DNA of 64,000 nucleotides from Octadecabacter antarcticus 307 (GTDB taxonomy: Bacteria; Pseudomonadota; Alphaproteobacteria; Rhodobacterales; Rhodobacteraceae). The position numbers and the translations under genes were made by a program. This document shows, piece by piece, positions 43,283 through 51,454 of this stretch (position 1 is its first letter; each line of letters begins with the position of its first letter). Below the pieces are notes generated by a model that did no database searches, was not told the DNA's origin, and worked only from the letters and a program-made list of their open reading frames with translations. The stretch spans positions 1,788,501 through 1,852,500 of the forward strand of contig NC_020911.1 of NCBI RefSeq assembly GCF_000155675.2. Reading direction: 5' to 3'.

Positions 43283-43422
43283 AACTTTTCTCCAAGCTTA
43301 GATAATCAATTGTAGATGCCACTTTACGTAGGGCAAACCTATAATTTGTCGGAGTTTTTTTTAGTTGACGGTTAATCGCAGAGTAAAAAGGGACCAGATC
43401 ACGGCGTAAAACTGGTCCCCTG

Positions 43423-43689
43423 AGCAGAGACTGGGTCTTTCCGTCACCAAAGTCAGAGTCCGGCCACATCACAAGGCCGGAACGGCTCAAGTATAATCCG
43501 CATATGCATCGCCGGACATTTGCGACAGTTGCGATGGAAGCAGGTGTGCTGGAAGAAATTGTAGGACGACTGCTCAGTCATACGCCGCTGTCGATCACGG
43601 GGCAGCGATATACGCGGCCGTCGTTGGATGCATTGCGTCCATCGATGGAGATTGCGTGCGCCGAAATTTTGGGTCGCATCGACAACTGA
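43423..43689 (+). pseudogene. 3' fragment of the tRNA-Gly integrase gene
   Basis: Matches 40483-40749 at a constant offset of 2940 bases with scattered silent changes (TTTGCGACAGTTGCG for TTCGCGACGGTTGCA). It encodes the last 85 or so residues including HRRTF and the catalytic GQRYTRPS, ending differently (EILGRIDN). It has no promoter or 5' part, so it is a relic. Together with the intact gene it brackets the PhyH/transporter cassette. Confidence 0.85.
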
Positions 43690-44091
43690 GACGGTCAGAA
43701 ACGAACGGCACTAGCGTCAAACAACTGGGCACATCAAAATGCGGCATGCGTAGCAATTGATAGTTTGGGATCACAGCCGCCGTTCGCTGTGCATTATCCA
43801 GATGCCCGCTGTGCGGACCTAAGTGGACCCTTGTGCCCAATGCAGCGAAGGTCGACTTCGAGACTGGAATGACTGATGCTGCGACATTCATATTTTGTCA
43901 TGAAGGGCGGAGAGCTGCCGTTAGCTGCAGGCGCGAACCAGATGGGGGGATACACCGAAAGCGGCCCCTCAGAAGGAAGCAAAAACACGCTGCGGTTCTG
44001 CACTGCGGCGGTCTGGTCAGAGCCCAAATTGCATGATGCTGCGGAGCGCACCAAAGGCAGCTTTCCCAAAATGTGCAGAGTGTTTCGTAAC
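43690..44091. other. repeat-rich gap
   Basis: Degenerate dispersed repeats including motif 1 on the minus strand at 43875-43915 and a weak motif 2 (GATGCTGCGGAGCG) at 44036. The frame over this region is repeat-derived. Confidence 0.5.
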
Positions 44092-45354
44092 CTAACGCTC
44101 TGGGTCGGACCACTCGGAAGGGGGGACCTCGCGGCGGAACATCCGCAAAGCAAGGCCCAATGCCACACCGACCCCGATCGCGACGGTCAAATCGGCCAAA
44201 ACCGTCAGAAGCAGAGTTAACATCAAAAGAAACACGTCGGATTTACGCTCAGCCGCATAGCTTCCCCACTTGTGCGGCTCGCTCATATTCCAGGCGGTCA
44301 AGATCAGCAGCCCCGCCAAGGCGGGCATAGCCAGATATCCGACAAGCTTTGATGCCAAAAGCATGACGATCAAAATTGTCAGCGCATGGATCAATCCAGC
44401 CACCGGCGTTTTGCCACCGGCCCGGATGTTGGTCGCAGTGCGGGCAATCGCCCCTGTTGCAGGCATCCCACCGAACAGGGACGACCCGATATTTGCGACT
44501 CCCTGCGCCAAGAGCTCGGCATTTGGGCGATGCTTGCCATTGATCATCCGGTCGGACACCATCGCAGACAGCAAGGATTCGACACCGGCAAGAAACGCGA
44601 TGATCAACGCGGACGGCAACAATTCAACGATTCTGTCGAAACCTATCTCGGGAATCGCGGGCCAAGGCAGGGTGTTGGGAAGATCACCGAACCGCGATTG
44701 GATTGTGTCAACCGGCAGATCCGCCAATGAGACGATCGCTGACGTGGCGGCGACTGCAACGATTAGCCCAGGTAGTTTTGGCGCAGCGCGGCGAAACAGC
44801 ACGATCAAGATCATAGTAGCAGAGCCGATCAGCACTGACGCTGCCGAAAAAGTGGGCCGCGCGGCCCAAAGCACTTCAATCTTTGCAATAAACTCCACTG
44901 GGACCACATCAACCGTGAGACCAAGTAGGTCTTTGATCTGGCTTGTCGCGATGATGATAGCGATCCCGATTGTGAAGCCATTTATGACCGCTTCTGGTAT
45001 CAGTCGAATAAGGTTTCCCGCTCGGAAATATCCTGCAACAAGCAAAATGAGGCCTGCCATGAATGTGGCTAAAACCAATCCGTCATAACCGTGTTCAGCA
45101 ACCACTCCAAAGACAACGACAATGAAGGCACCCGTCGGGCCGCCAATCTGCACTCGACTGCCCCCAAAGAGCGAGATCAGAAAGCCAGCAACAATGGCTG
45201 TTATGAGGCCTTTTGAAGGATCAGCTCCGGAAGCAATGGCAATAGCAAGACTAAGTGGCAAGGCAACCATGGCGACCGTCACGCCCGCTATTGCGTCTTG
45301 AACCAATAGCGCCCTTGTGTAGCTGGGTAAGGTTGTGAGGATTTTAGGTTTCAT
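44092..45354 (-). CDS. SulP family anion transporter lacking STAS domain
   Basis: Membrane transporter of 420 residues. The N-terminal signature DAIAGVTVAMVALPLSLAIAIASG and GGSRVQIGGPTGAFIVVVFGVV are SulP blocks, followed by about ten more hydrophobic segments and GVESLLSAMVSDRMINGKHRPNAELLAQGVANIGSSLFGGMPATGAIARTATN. It stops right after the last membrane segment (GVALGLALRMFRRE), where a cytoplasmic STAS domain normally follows. The DNA after the stop is intergenic repeat, so the STAS part may have been lost. Possible substrates: sulfate, bicarbonate or dicarboxylate. Confidence 0.9.
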   Translation of the reverse strand: MKPKILTTLPSYTRALLVQDAIAGVTVAMVALPLSLAIAIASGADPSKGLITAIVAGFLISLFGGSRVQIGGPTGAFIVVVFGVVAEHGYDGLVLATFMAGLILLVAGYFRAGNLIRLIPEAVINGFTIGIAIIIATSQIKDLLGLTVDVVPVEFIAKIEVLWAARPTFSAASVLIGSATMILIVLFRRAAPKLPGLIVAVAATSAIVSLADLPVDTIQSRFGDLPNTLPWPAIPEIGFDRIVELLPSALIIAFLAGVESLLSAMVSDRMINGKHRPNAELLAQGVANIGSSLFGGMPATGAIARTATNIRAGGKTPVAGLIHALTILIVMLLASKLVGYLAMPALAGLLILTAWNMSEPHKWGSYAAERKSDVFLLMLTLLLTVLADLTVAIGVGVALGLALRMFRREVPPSEWSDPER

Positions 45355-45599
45355 GCACAGACGCTAGGTCGTTGTTGGTTCGTTGTCATCGCCAAAGCTG
45401 ACAATCGAATGGGTGAAGCAAACGGCAGCAAAGTCCGGCACATCGACGATGAAGCCTCGAAATTGCTGCGAGATGCACGGATGGCTGGGCTGGTGCAGCT
45501 GCGGCGCGGCATTGGACACATCGGTGAGTGGCAGCTTTGGGCCGATAGCAACAATACTACGCGACGATGTAGGTGCTTCCTGCGCAGCACATGAAAATC
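45355..45599. other. gap upstream of the SulP gene
   Basis: Contains GCAGCAAAGTCCGG and other worn repeat pieces; no gene supported. Confidence 0.4.
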
Positions 45600-46256
45600 A
45601 CGCCGCATCGCATCCCTCAAAATGCCAAAATCGCCAGCTACGACCTCCTCCCCCGCCTCGTAAAAACTCTGCGTGCAGGCGCTTGTGGCTGCGGCATTTG
45701 CGGCATTTGCGGCAAAGACCCTCGCAAGGGTCCTTGCGAAGATGCACGACCGCTTTCAGGCACGACAATCAGGAGGATTTCCATCGCGTTTTCAAAGCAT
45801 ACCCAGACACCTGCAGTAGCAGCCCCATTCATGCTATCACCCCCGGACGCACGACACGCCAAAACGTCTGACTATTGGACCCACCGATCACCTGTATCCC
45901 AGTCCCACGCACTAGCCAGCCATGCTCCACTAGCTTTTTGGTACAGATATCTAAAGGTTCCCATCACGCAGATGACTTGGGCCCCTTGTCATCATGGTGC
46001 GCTTGTTGATGAACTCTCCTGTCCATCGGTTGTCGCCAACAGCAATCCTGCGCGTTCCCGGAAGAACTACACGCCAGAATGTCATGCTGTTGACCCCATT
46101 CACGATCTGCCGCCCAGTCCCGCGAACCAGCCAGCCGTGCTCCACAAGCTTTTTGATGCAGATGCCTAACTGGTCTTCTAATTTTTCCATCCACAAGCGG
46201 CTCTCTATACGCAGTTGCACGGCCCGCACACTGCATGTTAGCCCGGCCATAGCCAT
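45600..46256 (-). pseudogene. tandem relics of a DUF3987 C-terminus
   Basis: On the minus strand, pieces of the protein tail seen at 57666-57946 recur. The 5' piece (46200-46050) reads KKLVEHGWLVRGTGRQIVNGVNSMTFWRVV; then NRWTGEFINKRTMMTRGPSHLRDGN (46020-45960); a one-base frameshift follows and a second, more diverged KLVEHGWLVRGTG...SQTFWRVVRPG appears (45940-45850), then a CFENAMEIL remnant near 45800. So the tail was duplicated in tandem and then decayed. A hairpin-like GACCCTCGCAAGGGTC at 45718 recalls the hairpin after the gene at 57968. Confidence 0.7.
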
Positions 46257-46582
46257 TCCTGGGTATGCTGCTCAGGTGTCGGTTAGGGCTGGCTCGGTGA
46301 TTGCACACCTTGCCAGCCTGAACAGAGACGGCCCATATCGGAGGCTTGAAGCTTCATTTCGTAATTAACAAAAAGGGATGTCGATTTATCCCAGTACACA
46401 CGAAAATTTTTCGTGGAAGGATTGCTTGTCAGGTCCAGACCTTTAGTGTCAGATACATACAGCCCACACGTCCACTACAGACTCTAGATAAGGCTGATAA
46501 TAGGCTGCTAAGTACACCCAGATTAGTCAATCGTTTGCATCACGCCGCACATGCAACTTGATTGATAACAAGGAGATACAAA
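46257..46582. other. gap before small membrane protein
   Basis: No gene or repeat recognised. The promoter for 46583 should lie here. Confidence 0.4.
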
Positions 46583-46879
46583 ATGAGACAGCAAGTCGTT
46601 TACGGATGGAACTTCATATTTAATGCTGAAGTAAGTCCACTTCGTCACATTCCAGATGTTGCTGTGCGGCATTATGTTTTGCAGGCACTTGCGCTCATGT
46701 GGGCTGTTACTTTTGCCGTTGCAATCGGAAGCTATACCATGCTGGCAGCAAGTATAATTGGTCATGCGGTCTTAATAGCCGCAGCGGCAATCACGGTAGC
46801 AACTTATACTACTGCCGCGAAAAAACCGACGTTGTTTGCGCGTGGATCAGGTCGCCGTGGTGATGGGGAGCACGATTAG
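46583..46879 (+). CDS. small two-segment membrane protein
   Basis: Protein of 98 residues with an excellent ribosome site (AAGGAGATACAAA before the ATG at 46583). Two hydrophobic segments are clear: ALALMWAVTFAVAIGSYTMLA and IIGHAVLIAAAAITVATYTT. The end is basic (AAKKPTLFARGSGRRGDG). No family is recognised. It overlaps the next small gene by 17 bases, suggesting an operon. Confidence 0.7.
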   Translation: MRQQVVYGWNFIFNAEVSPLRHIPDVAVRHYVLQALALMWAVTFAVAIGSYTMLAASIIGHAVLIAAAAITVATYTTAAKKPTLFARGSGRRGDGEHD

Positions 46880-47084
46880 ACCCTCAAATATGACCACAAT
46901 ACTAAGAAACATACCCCGTAAAAAAATCAGTATTACCTGCGCCTTGTGTAAGCATGTAGTCATTCATGAGGTCGCAAATCTCATACTTGTGGTAGATGAA
47001 GATATGACAACTCATGAGATACGACAGCGGGCCACCTGTCCAAAGTGTAAGGCTGTGGGTGACAACACTTATACAGTGGGATGA
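46863..47084 (+). CDS. small zinc-ribbon protein
   Basis: Protein of 73 residues from the ATG at 46863 (a later ATG at 46890 is possible). Two Cys pairs, Cys26-x-x-Cys29 (CALC) and Cys59-x-x-Cys62 (CPKC), are spaced by about 30 residues, as in a zinc ribbon. The part between is acidic (LVVDEDMTTHEIRQ). Possible nucleic-acid or protein binding. It overlaps the membrane protein gene. Confidence 0.5.
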   Translation: MGSTIRPSNMTTILRNIPRKKISITCALCKHVVIHEVANLILVVDEDMTTHEIRQRATCPKCKAVGDNTYTVG

Positions 47085-47469
47085 CTGCTTGTCGTTTTAG
47101 CCCTTAGTGCTGTTGATCTCAGTAAAATCTATTCGCTTAGAGAGACCCGCCGACCCTACTCCTGCGACATAGGAAGTGTCATTATTCGGTACACAAATCA
47201 TACAAGCCTACATCTAAAATATTGATTTATATCTACTTTAACATCCAATCAATCCCCACCGCCGGAGCCAAATTAATACATAACTTCATTCGCGGGCCTG
47301 TTTGTGTTTTACGGCATCGTTCGCTTTGGAAACATATTGGTCATGCCACCGTAGATTGGGTTTGTTGTTATCGTTAGTGTTGCATATATTGGCTTGTCCA
47401 TAAGCGCGCACACGAGATGCCTAATCACAGCAGGCGGTTGGCTGAGTATATATAGACTTGGAGGTTCTA
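47085..47469. other. gap with partial tRNA-Asn scar
   Basis: No gene. Contains the 20-base tRNA-Asn 3'-end scrap at 47254-47273. Confidence 0.5.
47254..47273 (+). repeat. 20-bp tRNA-Asn 3'-end scrap, inverted
   Basis: CCCCACCGCCGGAGCCAAAT differs at one position from the end of the 46-bp scars at 5082 and 39326, but lies on the opposite strand. It extends past CCA into the same AAAT. It may be a trace of a third recombination event or of an inversion. Confidence 0.5.
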
Positions 47470-47982
47470 ATGTTTTCAGTAAAAGCTGCGGCAATACCGG
47501 ATGGTGGATTGATTAATTCCTACGAAATACAAGCGGGGTGCTATACGGATTGTTTCGTTGCAGAGATATCGCAGGACGTTACACTGTCTGATTTCATTCT
47601 AGCTTTTTTCAATACTCCCGTTTTTCGGTTGGAGAGATTACTATTGGGCCTATTCGCATCACGGCCTTCGACAGATGATGACGTTGCAAACTTGGCATCA
47701 GGGTCAGGCAACAGTCTGGCCTTATGGAAAGTTGACGCACGTGACGACAACCAACTGATAATGTCAGTAGGCAGTGGCCCAATACGTAGCTGGCTTATGG
47801 TTGTGTCTGACCAAACCGTTGCCCATACATCCAAGCTTTATTTCGGATCTGCGGTGTTGCCTGTTGAAACAGGACAAAATGGAAAGCCTAAAATGGGTAG
47901 GTCGTTTCGCATATTTCACGGCGTTCACAAATTTTACGCGCGTCTACTCCTGTGGTCAACCGTGCGGCGGCTAAAACGATAG
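47470..47982 (+). CDS. DUF2867-like protein
   Basis: Protein of 170 residues from the ATG at 47470, with GGAGG 8 bases upstream. The arrangement (DCFVAEISQDVTLSDFILAFFNTPVFRLERLLLGLF, then WKVDARDDNQLIMSVGSGPIRSWLMVV, then RSFRIFHGVHKFYARLLLWSTVRRL) resembles DUF2867 proteins, which end in a pFH...i.R..l block. The function of that family is unknown. It is followed 6 bases later by a membrane protein gene, so the two form a pair. Confidence 0.6.
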   Translation: MFSVKAAAIPDGGLINSYEIQAGCYTDCFVAEISQDVTLSDFILAFFNTPVFRLERLLLGLFASRPSTDDDVANLASGSGNSLALWKVDARDDNQLIMSVGSGPIRSWLMVVSDQTVAHTSKLYFGSAVLPVETGQNGKPKMGRSFRIFHGVHKFYARLLLWSTVRRLKR

Positions 47983-47988
47983 GGAACC

Positions 47989-48381
47989 ATGGGTATGTCT
48001 ATATTTGAATTATTGGCTGTAGGAAGCGCTTTGATGCTGATTATTACGGGGATCATTCATTCAATCGCAGGAGAAGTCTATTTGCTTCGCCCGATGTTTG
48101 AACAACGCGGCAATCGGATTTTGGAGCATAAATTCGGGCGGAGCGTTCTTCGTGCTGCATGGCATCTGACATCTGTAATGTGGGTAATTCTGGCGATAAT
48201 TCTCTACGCAGCCACTTTTCAGCCCACTAATCTTGCTAAAGTTGTCTTCTTGAGCGTTGGCATTAGCTTCACTGCAATTGGTGTGTTCGATCTGGTTGCC
48301 AGCAAAGGAAAACATATTGGCTGGCCATCCTTGCTTCTGACAGGTATTTTCTCGCTCGCAGCATTAATGTGGAACACCTGA
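47989..48381 (+). CDS. four-segment membrane protein
   Basis: Protein of 130 residues with about four hydrophobic segments: LLAVGSALMLIITGIIHSIAG, WHLTSVMWVILAIILYAAT, LAKVVFLSVGISFTAIGVFDLV and WPSLLLTGIFSLAALMW. A conserved-looking H-S-x-x-G-E motif (IIHSIAGEVYLLRP) lies after the first. AGGGA precedes the ATG. Function unknown; paired with the DUF2867-like gene. Confidence 0.7.
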   Translation: MGMSIFELLAVGSALMLIITGIIHSIAGEVYLLRPMFEQRGNRILEHKFGRSVLRAAWHLTSVMWVILAIILYAATFQPTNLAKVVFLSVGISFTAIGVFDLVASKGKHIGWPSLLLTGIFSLAALMWNT

Positions 48382-48522
48382 GGGTAAGGCCAATGGGCCG
48401 CCATGAACCGCAATGAGATTGTTGCAGAACAGCGAATGTCTCCAATGAGGAAGCTACGCTGCAGGAATTTGAAAGTCACTGAACGGCAGGTGTGGGCCGT
48501 TCTTGTCGAATGTCCCTAACAT

Positions 48523-49155
48523 TTAGATTTCAATAGCTTCCGCAATTGCCAACGCATCTTCAAGTTCAACACCCAAGTATCTTACCGTGCTGTCCATCTT
48601 CGCATGCCCCAGCAAAAGCTGCACGGCGCGCAGGTTGCCCGTCTTCTGATAAATCTGAGTGACCTTCGTGCGTCGCATTGAATGGGTCCCATAGGCGGTC
48701 ACCTCCAACCCGATGGACGAAATCCAATCCCGCACGATACGGGCATACTGGCGCGTTGAGATATGAAGGCGCTCGTGAAAACGTCCAGGCCAGAGATACT
48801 CGGACCCAACCATCAGCGGATCCTTCATCCACTTCGCTATGGAGGCGCGCGTTCCCTCGGAAATTTCAAACTGGACCGGCTTTTGGGTTTTGCTTTGCAG
48901 CACCGATGCTCGTTCTTTGATCTGTCCGGACGCCATGACATCGACGACTTTCATCCGCACAAGGTCACAGCCGCGCAATTTGCTATCGATGGCCATATTG
49001 AACAGAGCCAGATCGCGATGGTTCCCGGCCAGTTCCAGCCTGACACGGATCGCCCAGACATGTTTGGGCTTCAGCGGCCGTTTCTGGCCAACGATGCGAC
49101 CCTTGTTCCAAGCGGGGCGAAGTGCGCGAATGGCCGGTAAGTTTGGTGTTTGCAT
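48523..49155 (-). CDS. short tyrosine recombinase
   Basis: Recombinase of 210 residues from the ATG at 49155 (MQTPNLPAIRAL); the frame is open 18 codons upstream. It has the catalytic fold only: Arg in SKLRGCDLVRM, His-x-x-Arg in GTHSMRRTKVT, His in LLGHAKMDST and Tyr in VRYLGVELED. There is no arm- or core-binding N-terminal domain of normal size. Such short integrase-like genes are common in alphaproteobacterial mobile regions and many have no known site. Confidence 0.88.
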   Translation of the reverse strand: MQTPNLPAIRALRPAWNKGRIVGQKRPLKPKHVWAIRVRLELAGNHRDLALFNMAIDSKLRGCDLVRMKVVDVMASGQIKERASVLQSKTQKPVQFEISEGTRASIAKWMKDPLMVGSEYLWPGRFHERLHISTRQYARIVRDWISSIGLEVTAYGTHSMRRTKVTQIYQKTGNLRAVQLLLGHAKMDSTVRYLGVELEDALAIAEAIEI

Positions 49156-49312
49156 GACAGTTCCTACGATCCGCCATGCCCTCCCATATCGACAACCCGA
49201 CGTTGACACTGCATCATATCATGAAATGCTGCACTGCATCTGAGGTCGGCTTCGGGCCCATTTCACACTGTTTGGACAGTTGGCTGGAACTGGGAAAAGA
49301 GGTTTTATTGAC

Positions 49313-49735
49313 ATGGAAAAAAGAACTAAAAATCACTTAGCATCCTGCCACTGTGGGTCAGTAGAATTTGAGGTTCAGCTTACTGATGAACTGAATACAA
49401 TTCGCCGTTGTTCATGTTCCTATTGTAGCATGAGAGGAGCAATCGCGGCCTCTGCCCAACTGGACGGAATCCACTTTTTGAAAGGGGAAAGCGACCTAAC
49501 CCTCTACCAATTTAACACAAAAACGGCAAAACACTTCTTCTGCTCAGTCTGCGGAATTTACACACATCATCAACGCCGTTCTAACCCGAACCAGTTTGGT
49601 ATCAATGTCTCTTGCCTTGAAGGCGTAAGCCCGTTCGACTTCAAGGAAGTTGTGGTGAATGACGGCATCAACCATCCGTCAGACGCCGCCTCGGGGCCGC
49701 TCATAGCTGGCTTCCTGTGCTTTAGAAAATCATAA
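49313..49735 (+). CDS. GFA (CENP-V) family zinc protein
   Basis: Protein of 140 residues from the ATG at 49313. Zinc ligands: Cys12 and Cys14 in SCHCGSVEFE, Cys33, Cys35 and Cys38 in RCSCSYCS, and a later pair in HFFCSVCGIYTHH. This is the glutathione-dependent formaldehyde-activating (GFA) fold; members bind glutathione adducts, but most have no proven activity. Stands alone between an integrase and lrgAB. Confidence 0.87.
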   Translation: MEKRTKNHLASCHCGSVEFEVQLTDELNTIRRCSCSYCSMRGAIAASAQLDGIHFLKGESDLTLYQFNTKTAKHFFCSVCGIYTHHQRRSNPNQFGINVSCLEGVSPFDFKEVVVNDGINHPSDAASGPLIAGFLCFRKS

Positions 49736-49800
49736 ATGACAGTAGGTTCGGTCGCTAAGTCCGCACACCGACGTTGCAGTCAGAAATAATGCTGCAAAAT

Positions 49801-49839
49801 GCATGAAAGTCCGGTTCGACGGGCCGCACCGCAGCATCC
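49801..49839 (-). repeat. dispersed intergenic repeat, motif 2 copy, reversed
   Basis: On the minus strand it begins GGATGCTGCGGTGCGGCCCG and ends CGGACTTTCATGC. It lies between the GFA and lrgB genes and ends a local region with further worn repeat words. Confidence 0.7.
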
Positions 49840-49955
49840 TGAGGTGGACGTGAACGGCAGCTCTGGGCCGTTCACGTCGATCTGGCAGTAGGGGCTTCCG
49901 GCAAGATTATGCTGCGTCGCCGCATGTCCTGTTCGAGTACTGAGTTGTAAGGCTT

Positions 49956-50672
49956 TCAAACCAGCCAGCGCACCAACAGTGGTACGATCAGGCTTGTCAG
50001 CAGAGCGTTCAGTGCCATGGCGATGCCAGCATAGGCCCCTGCCAGAGGGTTTACCTGAAATGCGCGGGCCGTCCCAATTCCATGTGCGGCAACACCGACG
50101 GCAAAACCTCGCGCCCGCCAGTCGGTTATCCGCAGTAAATTCATCAAAGGTGTGACCGTCACAGCCCCGATGATCCCCGTCATAATGACCAACACTGCTG
50201 TCAGCGCCGGAATCCCTCCAATTGCTTCAGAGATGCCGAGAGCCACGGGCGCAGTAGTAGATTTTGGCGCCAATGACAGCAGGACCTCCATCGGCAGACC
50301 AAAGGCACGCGCCAGTATAATGGCCGAGCCTGCCGCGACGATCGAGCCTGTGAGCAAAGCCAGCACGATCGGCGCTACCGAGGTCCGGATTGTGTCTCGA
50401 TTATCCCAAAGCGGTAAAGCCAACGCCACCGTCGCAGGACCAAGCAGGAAGTGGACGAATTGGGCACCCTCGAAATAGGTCGTGTAGTCTGTCTGTGTCA
50501 GCCAGAGCACTGGTGCAATCAAGAGGACCGACAGAAGCACGGGATTGGCCCAGGGTGGGTTGCCCAACTGCCGCGCCACCCCATCTGCGACCAGATAGGC
50601 GAGGATCGTAGTGGTGAGCCAAATCAGCGGTGAGGTTGCCAGGTAGCTCCAAAGGCTTGCGACGTCTGTCAT
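49956..50672 (-). CDS. lrgB: LrgB family membrane protein
   Basis: Membrane protein of 238 residues with about seven hydrophobic segments. Family blocks: NPVLLSVLLIAPVLWLTQTDYTTYFEGAQFVHFLLGPATVALALPLW, LSLAPKSTTAPVALGISEAIGGIPALTAV and AHGIGTARAFQ. LrgB works with LrgA in holin-like or glycolate/lactate-type transport and cell lysis control; in plants and some bacteria the fused form carries glycolate. It overlaps lrgA by 4 bases. Confidence 0.92.
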   Translation of the reverse strand: MTDVASLWSYLATSPLIWLTTTILAYLVADGVARQLGNPPWANPVLLSVLLIAPVLWLTQTDYTTYFEGAQFVHFLLGPATVALALPLWDNRDTIRTSVAPIVLALLTGSIVAAGSAIILARAFGLPMEVLLSLAPKSTTAPVALGISEAIGGIPALTAVLVIMTGIIGAVTVTPLMNLLRITDWRARGFAVGVAAHGIGTARAFQVNPLAGAYAGIAMALNALLTSLIVPLLVRWLV

Positions 50673-51022
50673 GGGGCCCAGCTTTCGGTTGCGTGCCGAA
50701 CGCCAATGAACGTTCCAACAGCAGCCAGCATGGAGAGCACCGTCGAAAGGGTCAGGATAGCCAGCAGTGCAATCCCGTCTGCCGACAAAACCTCGAAGTT
50801 GCCAATCACTCCGACACCCGCAGGCACGAATAGGAAAGACAGGTTCGCCAAGATGACTGTGGTGGTCGGCCTTAGCCGTTTTGCGAGTGTGGGCATTGTG
50901 GCGAGTATCAGCACGAGCAGGGCAAGACCCAGAACCGGGCCTGGCATTGGGAGGCCAAAGCCCCGCGCAGTCACTTCTCCCAAAAGCTGACAGCCCAAGA
51001 GCAGTCCGAGTGTATGGAGCAT
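50669..51022 (-). CDS. lrgA: LrgA/CidA family holin-like protein
   Basis: Small membrane protein of 117 residues with four hydrophobic segments. The family block is GLLLGCQLLGEVTARGFGLPMPGPVLGLALLVLIL and later LSFLFVPAGVGVIGN. It forms the pair with LrgB. The ribosome site GGAGAG stands about 8 bases before the ATG at 51022. The promoter lies in the short gap to 51084. Confidence 0.92.
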   Translation of the reverse strand: MLHTLGLLLGCQLLGEVTARGFGLPMPGPVLGLALLVLILATMPTLAKRLRPTTTVILANLSFLFVPAGVGVIGNFEVLSADGIALLAILTLSTVLSMLAAVGTFIGVRHATESWAP

Positions 51023-51454
51023 TCGTTTTCTCTCCTTAAGTAATAATCTAAATCATTCTGACGCCAAACACTTTTCAGAACCAATGGAAAAATTTCGCTC
51101 TGAGGCTGCACGAGATCGGCGCGCCTGTGCAAGAGTTGTCCAGCACCATCAGTCCAACAGTGGCAGTGGCCTCAAACTACCCAATACGCCAAACAGATCG
51201 TGTCGCTGTAACTTAAGAAGAGATACGCTGAGTGGCCTGAGCAGATCGTGGAGGATTTTTGACCATAAGGTTCCACCATCCGCTAGGGATTTGGCCAACT
51301 GGCACGATTTATGCGATCTCCTTGAACCGTTCTGAAATTTTACGCTTTTCAAGCGGCTCTTTGAAACGGGACAGCGCTTAATTTGACCGGCACTTGATGC
51401 GTTGCGGCCAGCCATGCAGGATGTTTGCAACGAGTTTGACAAAAGGTTGTGCCG
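51023..51454. other. gap upstream of the replication module
   Basis: Two overlapping frames on opposite strands (51084-51335 and 51149-51442) have no ribosome site or recognisable domain. No tRNA or attachment sequence is found, although one would be expected near a D5-type island. Confidence 0.4.

Noticed and set aside
45573-46368. overlapping plus-strand ORFs of 124-198 codons
   Set aside because: They are antisense to the DUF3987 relics, which explain the DNA better.
51084-51442. ORFs on both strands upstream of the D5-type module
   Set aside because: They lack ribosome sites and domains, and overlap each other on opposite strands.
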